From NCBI GenBank assembly GCA_037178625.1, contig CM074144.1:682001-746000 (forward strand): 64,000 bases of DNA. The letters are read 5' to 3'. A model generated the notes under the pieces. It had not been told where the DNA came from. It was given only the letters and a program-made list of their open reading frames with translations, and searched no databases. Positions 54,065-63,500 of the stretch are shown here, one piece after another. Source of the stretch: Skeletonema tropicum (Eukaryota > Bacillariophyta > Thalassiosirophyceae > Thalassiosirales > Thalassiosiraceae). Position 1 is the stretch's first letter, and the number at the start of each line of letters is the position of its first letter. The translations under genes and the position numbers were made by a program.

Positions 54065-54895
54065 GGAATTTGCTCCTCGTTCTATTTCAAAGCAGAACGC
54101 AAGGGTAAATAAATAGGGTATGTCACAGAGAGTGTGACGCTTACCGTCTCGTGGTCAAAACCAAACTGTGACACAAGGGCCATTTCTACGTATTCCTACG
54201 TTGTACCTAATACTGATCAGCAGTGATCACCGAACACACATTAATTTACCTAAGTAGTAGTGCCGTTACGACTTTGAGTCCCTATAATTGAGTCTCGCTT
54301 GCCACGTCGTTTCCCGTCATTGAAAGCTCGAATTGATCATTCACCGCTCAAGGCAACGGCAACCATGGTCGACACGCCGCTGCTGAAATAGACCAAGTTA
54401 TTAGCCGTAATATGGGACGATTGATGGCTGATCGTTACCATGGATTATTATGTTTATGTTATCGTGATTGGATCCAGCAGAAACGCTCTTTGGAACGTTC
54501 AATAAGCACTGTTCAATGGGCGGCGCTCGCCGGACTTGACCGTCTAATATTGCCCTCATGATGCCTTCCCTCGAGGTATTTGGCAGCGGCGAGAGCTTCA
54601 ACACCAACATAATAATCCATAGTAACGATCAGCCACCAATCACCCCATATTACGGCTAATAACTTGGTCTATTCCAGCGGCGGCATTGTGTACCATGGTG
54701 CCCCTTGTCTTGAGCGGCGGTTTATTTGGTGCTGCTCTTCCTGTTCGCACCGGCACTGACTTTCGCATTTGGTTTTGACCACGAGACGGTAAATCCTCTT
54801 TATTTTTTACGTGTTCTCGTCGCGGTGGAGATTTCCCGCCAAAATTTGAGTCATACCCTATTTATTTACCCTTGGCAGAACGTGGAGCAAGTTCC
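54065..54895. repeat. Second foldback element with interrupted arms
   Basis: Outer arms pair 54065-54168 with about 54757-54895. They share GGTAAATAAATAGGGTATG and CCGTCTCGTGGTCAAAACCA with their complements. Inner arms pair 54343-54452 with 54606-54717 (for example AGACCAAGTTATTAGCCGTA and its complement), around a spacer of about 150 bp. The left side has about 170 bp between outer and inner arms that is absent on the right. No gene is encoded; the short frames across the arms are artefacts. Confidence 0.75.
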
Positions 54896-55195
54896 AGCTG
54901 GAAGCAAAAAACACACTTCGTGCGCGTTCTCATGCTCCGTAAGGCCACATCCCCATTTTCGTCCGCGTCCACCGTAAGGATCAGCCTAACAAAGCTGAGT
55001 TTGAAAACTGAATCGAAGATGATGAAAGGCATCAAAGGGGATGGATGCCAGCGCAGCAACAGATTGTAGTATTTGCATGTGAGTACTGAGGAATGTGGGA
55101 ATGACAGTGGGGGGCTGGGGCCATTAGGGTAGATGCAGTTGGTGGCAATCGTTGTAGTGGTGCTTCCCCTGCGCGCGGCTGTCACGAAAACAAGC

Positions 55196-55276
55196 GACAG
55201 TGGCAGGATTCGAACCTGCGCGCTCAAAGAGCAATGGATTAGCAATCCATCGCCTTAACCACTCGGCCACACTGTC
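55196..55276 (-). tRNA. tRNA-Ser (anticodon GCU)
   Basis: Read on the minus strand, the gene starts GACAGTGTGGCCGAGTGGTT and has acceptor arms GACAGTG/CACTGTC, a Ser-type D-loop, an anticodon loop TTGCTAA flanked by a GATGGA-type stem, a long variable arm (TGCTCTTTGAGCGCG) and the T arm GCAGGTTCGAATCCTGC. The long variable arm is the mark of tRNA-Ser. No intron and no encoded CCA. It decodes AGC/AGU. Confidence 0.95.
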
Positions 55277-55285
55277 CGAGGCCAT

Positions 55286-55358
55286 TACCCTCGATGAGGA
55301 TCGAACTCACGACCTTGGTTTATTAGACCCACGCTCTAACCAGCTGAGCTACGAAGGC
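55286..55358 (-). tRNA. tRNA-Ile (anticodon AAU), anticodon stem short by one base
   Basis: Read on the minus strand: GCCTTCGTAGCTCAGCTGGTT (acceptor and D arm), anticodon loop CTAATAA, and T arm GTGAGTTCGATCCTCAT. The discriminator is A. Acceptor pairing includes two G-U pairs. The 5' side of the anticodon stem is TGGGT but the 3' side is ACCA, one C fewer than needed for the perfect complement ACCCA. The gene is therefore 73 nt instead of 74. It may be a pseudo-tRNA or contain a one-base omission in a G/C run. It lies 9 bp from tRNA-Ser in the same orientation. Confidence 0.8.
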
Positions 55359-55853
55359 TGTTTGTCGATGGGGAGTAAGTATCATGCTTGAGAGCCTCTT
55401 GACTCTTGAGGCTTGAGGGGCCGTCACCATTACAAGGCGAGTGTTGCATCTTGGGCATCGGCAATGGCATCGAGGTGGTGCGGTGGATGAGTGGAGAAGA
55501 GGGGAAAAGAGAAGAGAAAAGAAAGATCTCTCGACCCGTCGTGTAGCAGGAACGTAGTAGTAGTCACTACTGTTGTCGATGTTGTAAGGTTTGCATCCCA
55601 CTAGCCGTCGAATTTTTTCCAAGATAATAATATTGTAGATAATATTAATGTATGTCTGTGTGAGGAAAATAACGAAGCGGCATGATGCATTATTTAGAAA
55701 GAGTCGAAGTGTATTATATTCACATTCTCACTCCTCCTTCAGTTCTATAATCACAGATGGGTACCATATCATTTAATGATATTATTGTTGCGAGATTTAC
55801 TTGCATTGTAGTTTTTAATGAACCACGTGTGTCTTTCCTTTCGAACCCACCAA
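55359..55853. other. Intergenic, upstream of the tRNA pair
   Basis: About 500 bp of AT-rich and purine-rich sequence. It would contain upstream sequence of the tRNA genes (whose internal A and B boxes are the main promoter). No gene recognised. Confidence 0.3.
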
Positions 55854-56513
55854 TCATTCTGCTTTAGATGAGGTACCATAATACCATTGGTTGTTGATAT
55901 TTTTGTTACCTTTGCTCACCTCAAATTGCACTCGTTTTTGGAAAGCTACCATGTACCGTTGCTGGATGCCTGGAATATTATCATCTTCGAAGTCGTCTGA
56001 ATGTTTCTTTGTTGCTTCTTCCTCGCAGCCCAGCTTACATTTGTGTTGGCAGATCGATGGCATCGTTTATTGCCGGATTATTAATAGAAGTAGCAACAAC
56101 GTTGATTGGAGTGGCGGAATGTTGTCGGCAGCTGTGACCGCCGCAGTTGTGGTTGAATTCGTATCATATGCACCTGTCCACAAATGCCGCATCGATCATC
56201 GTCAGCGGCAGCCTTAGCTCTGTCATCGGCCGACGTGTTGATGGCATCAGCGGCGGCAGTTCTAGCAGCAGTAGCTTCACGAGATGATTGCTTCGTGTGC
56301 GGGGCAAAGAAATTCACCCGTGCAGCTCTCTTGACTGCCACATTTTGCTGTTCCTTCTCCTTTTTAAACTTTTGTTTGGTAGCTAGCTGCGCAGCGTTGT
56401 GCTTGTCTTCGTTTTGTCGCTGCGCTGCGTTCTGCTTGTCTTTTCTTTCGAGACGAAGTCTGCTTGCGTGTCGTCGCTATACTGCCGACGGGTCTTCCTC
56501 CCCCTCCTGACAT
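55854..56513 (-). pseudogene. Broken gene, possibly transposon-derived
   Basis: From ATG 56513 (MSGGGGRPVGSIATTRKQTS) a Lys/Gln/Ala-rich protein can be followed through four or five frame steps. The parts are NAAQRQNEDKHNAAQLATKQ, FFAPHTKQSSREATAARTAA, DDDRCGICG, AYDTNSTTTAAVTAADNIPP, SINNPAINDAIDLPTQ and finally DDFEDDNIPGIQQRYMVAFQ with KRVQFEVSKGNKNI. Steps go in both directions, which favours real decay. The composition and the final segment resemble accessory proteins of diatom DNA transposons, but I cannot name the family with certainty. It lies about 460 bp before the LTR element. Confidence 0.4.
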
Positions 56514-56947
56514 GGTGATGATTTTATATGTAGAGGTATCGAATCAAAAGAGTAACGCAATGATTGCAAGCGGCCGGTGCCGACGTACAACAGAGAGTAA
56601 GCATTTATTTGCCATTGATGGCCGGCGGAAATGGTGCGGCATCTTTATCGATGGTCATTGGTCATCGAGTTTTAAGGGATGATGGATATATTTTAAACAT
56701 AACCTAGGAATGTCGTCTCGCAACATCGTTCATCGAAATGATGTGATATAGGCAGCTCGAACCGCCCATCAGATAATCTCCCTCTCATGACGTGTCGTTC
56801 GCACGTAGAGGCTCTTGATAAAACAGTCACCGATTAAATAGTTTGCCGTATGGGGCGGAAGGCCGCCCGCCATCGTCCGTCAACAAGGCCAGAGTGTGAT
56901 GTGTTGTGTGTGGAGCTATCGTGATGGCAGTGGTTGGGGTAGGTTTA

Positions 56948-56971
56948 GCCATCAGGGGAAAAAGCGCCTCT
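56948..56971. mobile_element. MITE terminus interrupted by the LTR element
   Basis: These 24 bp equal the right end (inverted) of the MITE at 17039-17204, starting GCCATCAGGGGAAAAAGCG. The match stops at the inferred retroelement insertion point, so the LTR element appears to have landed in or next to a MITE copy. The other MITE end is not seen after 63500. Confidence 0.6.
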
Positions 56972-56975
56972 GGCG

Positions 56976-57146
56976 TTTCGTGTAGCACGGAACGTCTCAT
57001 TCCCTTAGACGATCACTCACTTCTCACCATCTTTATCCTTGTTATGTATCCTTACCATGTATTTATATTATTAGTTGATGTTATCGCAGTAGTACTGATT
57101 AGTCTGTATATTACGTAATCATTAACGTAGTGTGAGAAACGAATCG
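56976..57146 (+). repeat. 5' LTR
   Basis: This 171-bp repeat is identical to 63324-63494 by direct reading. The identity extends 3 bp further upstream (GCG), probably by chance overlap of the target duplication with the purine tract. It begins within a hairpin, CGTTTCGTG-TAG-CACGGAACG. Confidence 0.85.
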
Positions 57147-57241
57147 GTTTATCAGACAGCCATTCTCACGGCTGTATCTACGATGGCAGCGTTCGAAAAG
57201 AATAGAATACGGGGAGAAAATGATGACAATATTTATTCTAT

Positions 57242-57530
57242 TCTCCGACGGGGAGGAACGCGGACATAATAAGTATGAGGAAATGGAACCAGTTCACTGA
57301 GGTTATATTTGACTGGGAGGAGCGATAAGAATTTGCCGAGGAATGCGGGAGGAAAGGAGGAAAGAGATTCGATATCGATATAATGAATTGCCGAGGACGC
57401 CGGCATAATAATTGGCCCTCCAGTAAGGACACCTGGGATATCAACAACCATCGCCGAGGAATGCTGGCGATAAATAAATCGGCCCTGCTGGGGAGGAATG
57501 CCCCCGTCTGCATAAAAGGAATTGGCCCAA
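57242..57530 (+). repeat. Hairpin units in the retroelement leader
   Basis: Units related to those at 3854-4045. Stems: TCCG/CGGA (57244-57264), CCG/CGG around 57331-57345, TGCC/GGCA (57389-57405), CCAG/CTGG (57420-57436), ATCGCC/GGCGAT (57450-57471) and GGGG/CCCC (57490-57504). Loops keep AGGAA or AGGAC, and linkers keep ATAA..AATTGGCCC or AATCGGCCC. Stem sequences vary but stay paired. Confidence 0.65.
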
Positions 57531-57577
57531 ACTAACTATTGACGGATAGGCACCACTAGACGTGGAGCTGGAAACAG

Positions 57578-57927
57578 ATATCACCCAGGAGCGGATCCTG
57601 CGGTGCGGCAAAATATCACCCAGGAGCTGATCCTGCGGTGCGGCAAAATATCACCCAGGAGCGGATCCTGCGGTGCGGCAAAATATCACCCAGGAGCTGA
57701 TCCTGCGGTGCGGCAAAATATCACCCAGGAGCTGATCCTGCGGTGCGGCAAAATATCACCCAGGAGCGGATCCTGCGGTGCGGCAAAATATCACCCAGGA
57801 GCTGATCCTGCGGTGCGGCAAAATATCACCCAGGAGCTGATCCTGCGGTGCGGCAAAATATCACCCAGGAGCGGATCCTGCGGTGCGGCAAAATATCACC
57901 CAGGAGCAGATCCTGCGGTGTGGAAAC
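57578..57927 (+). repeat. 35-bp minisatellite, ten copies
   Basis: Ten copies of a 35-bp unit (ATATCACCCAGGAGCKGATC...) differ mainly at one position: GCGGA, GCTGA or, in the last, GCAGA. Each unit can fold as CACC-CAGGA-loop-TCCTG-C-GGTG. Two diverged partial copies follow to about 57998. Because 35 is not a multiple of three, the frame across it is a 35-residue repeat without meaning as a protein. Confidence 0.95.
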
Positions 57928-58013
57928 AAGGAAACCCATATCACCCAGGCGGGGTGTGGAAACGGAAACATACGGATAATCACCCAGGAGGGGTGATCGG
58001 AAGAACAGAAATA

Positions 58014-58152
58014 CTGCAAGGAGCCAGTATAGACCCTGCAAGGAGCCAAGGGCGACGGAAATTGCTGCAAGGAGCCAGTGGTAACACGAGAAATTGCTGC
58101 AAGGAGCCAGCAGATAGGGAATAGTAAAGAATATCGCTGCAAGGAGCCAGCA
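58014..58152 (+). repeat. Dispersed CTGCAAGGAGCCAG repeats
   Basis: Five copies of CTGCAAGGAGCCA(G/A) spaced 22-42 bp apart. Each is a small hairpin CTG/CAG or GCTG/CAGC with AAGGAGC in the loop. They continue the AGGA-loop theme of the preceding repeats. Confidence 0.8.
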
Positions 58153-58199
58153 GGATCACGAATGGAATAGGGATAACAGAGAATATTAACGATGTAACA

Positions 58200-61100
58200 G
58201 TCAATGGCAAAATGCCGCCGCATTCTTGGAGAGATAGAGGAAAAGTAAACGTAAATGGCAAAGTGCCACCGCGTCGTTGGAGAAGAAAGAGAAATACCAC
58301 CAGGAGGTGGGGCCAGCGGAGCCTAGAATAGGAAAGAATGAAATAGATCGAGTAAGTGGTGAGGCAAACACCTGAACGAGAGCATAAATAGTAATAGTCA
58401 TGGTCGAAGTGCCTGACGGAGAAAAGATGGCCGGAGTGCCTGGCATAAAGTGAGACGGCCGGAGTGCCTGTAATGTTGGTAAGCGGAAAAGAATAGGGAA
58501 CATGATCGGTCGGGAATGAAAAAGAATAGGGATTGTGATTGGTCATGAAGAGAGATAGAAACATTTTGTACGAGAGACGACAAGAGAGCTGAAAAGGCCA
58601 GAGTAGTAGATGAAAACTAATGTGCACCCAGAAGATAGGGTCACCGTTACCTATGTCATATTAGTTGGATTAGAGTGGCCGCACCTCGGACGAAAGCTGA
58701 GGGGAGATACTCTAGAGGAGAGATGTCGAACGCGATAATCAACGTGAAGCCTTTGATATACAGGAAGACAGTCCGATAGAGGACAACTGCCGTATACGAG
58801 GAGTAGAATACCGAAGAAAACTGAGCAGGACTAAGAGACAGATGAATAGCAAGAACAGCGGTTAACCAACAGATGCACATAAACTCTGAGAGATCATAGA
58901 GATCTGACTTATCGGGCCAGAACGAGAGTGCTCACGGTAATGAACACGGGCTGGTAATATAATAGGTTGCACGTCACGGATGCCAAGTACACTATCCAAA
59001 ACCTCATGGAGAGATCTGACATGGAATCGGAGACAAGATACTATCAGAAATACAAGCATCCCTGCTTGAGAATGAGATCAAACGTTAACCACGACAAGTA
59101 TGAATAAAAATCCTTTTGAGGGCATAAATGTGAGAATAGTATTCGGGACTGCTCTGCATGAGAAGTCGATTACAAATGGAAGCCGGGAAGAGGTTGATCT
59201 CAAGACATGAATATAAGCAATGTGAAACTGAAACACAAGATGAATGCTTGAACGCTTACAGTTACAGCAAAGCTATGACATTTAAGGTTATGGCATTTTG
59301 AGCCGACCGGCGTGATAGTTACTCTGATGATATGTATGTGCAAGTACTTTGGCACAATTCGTGTGAACATCCCTTTATCTCCGGTCAAACCAGATCAGTG
59401 AACGGCATCCCCTAAATTGAGTACAGCACACCCGCAGACAGAGCTCCATGATGTTGCGAGAAAGATGGGGAGAGAATGGCACAGAGTGTTTCATCTAACA
59501 ACTCTTCCTCCAGGAAGGGAGAGGGAGAGAAAGAGAGAAATGGACAGCACTTGCTGTAAAAATAAGGAATAGGTGGCAACTCGATCATGACAAGAAACGG
59601 CTTGTCAACAAGTACTTGATAGGGAGTAGCTTCATGCCATGTGATGAGACAGGGACAAAGACAAATTCCATGATGTTGTACATACAATATACCTTGGGAT
59701 CGGCGTACAGAAGATCGTAGCAACAGAGTTGGTTACTCCGGAACTCTATGACGGAGCAAATATTAGATGCGTGTAATGGTGCACGGGCATTCAAAGTGAA
59801 TCGGAAGCGAACACAAATATTAACAATCGACAAACATTCTTATTTTGAATCGCAGGCTTGATGTGGTTGAGATGTCAAGAAATAGGAAGACCTCATCTTG
59901 GCAAAAGATCCCTCAGTATAAGCGTAGCCAATATATAGTACGAGCTGTATCGCTTTGATAACAGCGGGCGCGAATACAAGCTGTAGTCTATGACAAGGTG
60001 TAAAAGACAAGAAATTGGATATAGCCAGAACAACACGACCGCGGACGTTATTATCCATCATGATGAGCCGAGGAGATAGTTTGAAGAACGGACCGCAGAC
60101 AAGGACGTTACTATCCATCATGATGAGCGGATGATAATCTAATCTAGATTGGTGGAGAAACGCCCTGCGGCAAAGGAGAAACAAAGCTGAAGAGAATAGA
60201 TTGGTGGAGAAACGCCCTGCGGACAAGGGACAAACAAATGTACGAGAATAAGGGACGAACAAATGTACGAGCCATGACTACCAAGGCATAACGAAATACT
60301 CCATAGCATCTTACCAATGAGGAGTCCAGAGTGAAGGACGATTGAACAACATGGTGAAAACAATGCGCACTGAACTGGAGACGGGTCGACATCCAAGACC
60401 GGGAGACACTCGATAGGATCAAGAAGGGGCAGCAATACCTCGTGTAGACCAATAATTGAATGTCAAGCAGGGGAGAATATTGATACTTGACAATCCCAAG
60501 ATGGCACAGAAGAGGCAGATAAACGAGACAGAGAAGAAGAGGCAGATAAGAGAGACAGAGAAGAAGAGTCAGATAAAAGAGATGGCATAGACGAGGCAGA
60601 TTGATGAATGTGGATTAAACGCCAGATGTCAAGCTAGGAAGAACGTGATGCACGTCTTATCACCCGACACAGTGGCAGAGGAAATCAACGAGGTAGTACA
60701 GACCAAGATATCGGCGGAAGAGCGCTAATGAAGAAATGATATTGAAGAACGCCTTGGGCCTTGGTCGGGTCGAATGGAAGCAACATGAGAAAGATTGGAT
60801 GACCCACAGAGCGGCTATATAGCATCAAGTTGAACTTGTATCATGATAACTATGGTGTGAACACCGTGATAACTTACATGGGCATAATTGCGTTAGCAGA
60901 GCAGAGCAAAACATTTCCGACAAGCCGACTCGATAGCTTAGTGGTTATTGTCAGTGAGTTCCATGAAACTAGGACGTTAAGACCACGCGTAGGACCCGCA
61001 GTTGAGGTGACTGCTGACAATACTTGAGAGCAATTGCATGACAAGCACTGCGGGAGCGCCCTAATACATTTGGAGACGATTCTAGATGCATCGACAATAA

Positions 61101-62650
61101 GCCTTCTTAGTATGAGACGACAACAACAACTAGGCTCGCATCGACCTACTTGTAGTAGGACACTCAGACTAGGGATCACAAATTCATATTACCAAACGAT
61201 AATGGAGCTGCAAATGATTTTGAATATATCAGGTGAGACCAATCTCAAACGGCAAGAGAAGGGAGAAGGTCTGACAGAGTACGGGGTGCCATCGATAGGT
61301 TATCTCGGACGGTTAGATGTCAATTGTGGTAGATGGAGTAAAGCCACCACAGACTTCAAGAGACTGATGCGACCAATCACCAACTCGACCAACAAAAGAC
61401 TCGGCATACGAGGAGAATATGAGTGATATACCTCTCGCTCGTGATGCTGAAACACGAGATATAGGCCAGGCTAATGCGAGTTGAACTAGAGACGCACTGG
61501 ACAATTTGATGCACAAATTTAAACGACTTGAACGAGGCGATATAACCACGAAAACAAGAGACCGACTTAAACGAGGCGATATAACCACGACAACAAGAGG
61601 CCGACTTCACGAAAACAAGAGACCGACTTAAACGAGGCGATATAACCACGACAACAAGAGGCCGACTTAAAGATGTAGAGATATGCGAGAGGTGATGAGG
61701 CAATAGCAGGAGAGCCAACACCAACATACCAAGGAAGTCACATGCTGACTCTGGAAACACGACATCCCACATGTTACACAAGCAATACAGGCGACACAGA
61801 TCGGAACATAGAAGAGGTTGCGAGGAAACGACTCCTTGAACAGCCAAACGCATCAAAGTTTGGGTAAAACAGCACAGGTACAGATCCAGATCTGTCACCC
61901 ACGGGACAATGCTTACCTCATGTACAAAACTGCCATTAGACGTACCGGCCACGAATTTTTGTATGGGCAACGCACGCTTGAATTTAAGTGAGAACGTGGC
62001 TCGGAGTTAGAATCACTTGAGATAGTGAAGATAAAGGGAATGAAGTGAAGATTTGCCACTATGCGTAACATGATTTACAACGTACAGAACTATGCTTGCC
62101 AAAGGTGTATACAGGATGAAGAGTCACTCTCAAGACACGCGATTAGGGACACAATCCATCATCCATTATGAGATAATATCGGTCAACGTAAACGACATCC
62201 TACCAAGAACCAAGAACCCGAACGAGGTGATGATTAAGCTCTGAGAGAATAATAAACGACCTCGGGCAGGAAGAAGGACATGGCAAGAGCCTCTGAGACA
62301 ACACGATGAATGAGAAGGAGGAGAGAGAACTCAATCAATTAAGTATCCAGAACGCTAGAACTAGTCACCGGACTAAAGCGGTGAAAGAGGTAAAGATACC
62401 AGCAACTCATTTCTGTACGACGATCAATTTTGATCAAAGCATCTCGTGACACTCGGGCATACAGGACCGCGATGCATCTGAGGGGTTACATTGAAAGGAC
62501 GTACATTGAAAGGTATTTACGTTTACGGGGAGACCGTAGAGGCCGGTGAAGATTGATCCAGCCGGTATATAGGGATCATTTTGACCGCAAGCATGATCAA
62601 AACATGTTGCCAGATTTGGTGCCGAGGGAATCCAAGCATACATTAATACC
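58200..62650. other. Decayed retroelement interior with local repeat clusters
   Basis: No frame over about 200 codons reads as protein on either strand. Several unrelated short words are each repeated locally. They are GGCAAARTGCC (58206-58270), CGGAGTGCCTG (58405-58470), a repeat around CCATCATGATGAGC (60052-60127), GGTGGAGAAACGCCCTGCGG (60149-60230), GAAGAAGAGGCAGATAA (60507-60580) and an AACGAGGCGATATAACCACG cluster (61524-61672). Minus-strand frames here are shadows of repetitive purine-rich sequence. Confidence 0.5.
61524..61672. repeat. Tandem repeat, unit about 38 bp
   Basis: Three full units around CGACTTAAACGAGGCGATAT-AACCACGACAACAAGAGGC, at about 61525, 61562 and 61623, plus shorter pieces at 61603 and 61663. 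Confidence 0.8.
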
Positions 62651-62655
62651 GGTCA

Positions 62656-63060
62656 TCATATTGGGCTGAATGCACCCAGCGGCCAACGGGGAGAAGTTAA
62701 AACAGTGTCCAACTAGATATCAACAGATCATGGGAATGCTTCGATCGATTGGATTTGGACGCATTTATATTCAGATTGATGTCGTCATCATGACACAATA
62801 CATGACCGCACTTCGTCTTGGACACCTCGAAAGCTATTTACGGAATTATACGTTACCTGGACAGGTATCCAGATAGGAGACTTGCTACGTCTATAACGCA
62901 TGTCGAAGAAGCCCCAAAACATAGCACAGATTGGAAGGATTTTTTCGGGAGACGATTGAGGAAGACCCAGCGGAAATACCTGTTCTGTTGGGAGAGAAGG
63001 CGAGGATCAGAATCTTATCGTTCAATTCACAAGAAGCAGAGTACGGTTGAATCTACAAAT
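62656..63060 (+). pseudogene. Copia reverse-transcriptase C-terminal remnant
   Basis: Plus-strand segments in three frames follow the order of the end of the reverse-transcriptase domain in diatom Copia elements. They are YQQIMGMLRSIGFGRI, DVVIMTQYMTALRLGHLE, then +1 to AIYGIIRYLDRYPDRRLA, HSTDWKDFFG, and in another frame EEDPAEIPVLLGEKARIRIL and NSQEAEYG. Most of the RNase H part is deleted. Stops and frame changes make it non-functional. It fixes the orientation of the element as plus. Confidence 0.7.
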
Positions 63061-63323
63061 CTTGGAGCCGACACCTTATCATCAAGGGGGAGTATACCGC
63101 AACGAGAATTTTACAATGTCGATAATACCTCCTGGACGGAGTCAACGAGTCAACTACTCGGACACACTCAAGAAGAAATTACCTTCATACAAGAGGATTC
63201 AACTTTCTTCAACGACTTCATATATTACCCAAATCAGTGCACGATAATGGATGAGAAGATTTCCAATGAAATGAGACTTAGCTTTATGAATCGCAAGCGT
63301 AAGCTTACAATTCACGGGGAGCG

Positions 63324-63494
63324 TTTCGTGTAGCACGGAACGTCTCATTCCCTTAGACGATCACTCACTTCTCACCATCTTTATCCTTGTTATGTATCCT
63401 TACCATGTATTTATATTATTAGTTGATGTTATCGCAGTAGTACTGATTAGTCTGTATATTACGTAATCATTAACGTAGTGTGAGAAACGAATCG
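63324..63494 (+). repeat. 3' LTR
   Basis: Identical to the 5' LTR over 171 bp. It is preceded by CACGGGGAG, a short polypurine tract, and followed by the CTGGCG target duplication. Confidence 0.85.
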
Positions 63495-63500
63495 CTGGCG

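Larger units (their letters stand above)
56976..63494 (+). mobile_element. LTR retroelement, Copia-related, non-autonomous
   Basis: The 6.5-kb element is bounded by identical direct repeats and a 6-bp target duplication CTGGCG (56970-56975 and 63495-63500). After the 5' LTR comes GTTTATCAGACAGCC, which resembles the usual initiator-tRNA primer site around ATCAGA. Before the 3' LTR lies a purine tract CACGGGGAG. The leader (57.2-58.2 kb) is full of small hairpins and tandem repeats. The rest (58.2-62.6 kb) has no long plus-strand frame, and near its end lies a remnant of Copia reverse transcriptase. The LTR ends are not the standard TG...CA, so exact borders are inferred. Confidence 0.75.

Noticed and set aside
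54401..54977. Small frames in the second foldback
   Set aside because: They follow the inverted arms and do not continue across the element.
56081..56510. Overlapping plus-strand frame of 108 codons
   Set aside because: It is the antisense of the Lys/Ala-rich minus-strand pseudogene and is made of Ser/Cys/Ala runs without any domain.
57578..57927. CRISPR-like array (35-bp repeated unit)
   Set aside because: Units are contiguous with no unique spacers, and the context is a eukaryotic retroelement leader.
57603..58124. 173-codon plus-strand reading frame
   Set aside because: It is the 35-bp minisatellite read through; the apparent 35-residue repeat follows from unit length, not from protein selection.
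57826..61970. Many minus-strand frames of 70-215 codons in the retroelement
   Set aside because: They are rich in Ser, Phe, Leu and Cys from reading purine-rich repeats backwards; no domain is seen and the pol remnant lies on the plus strand.
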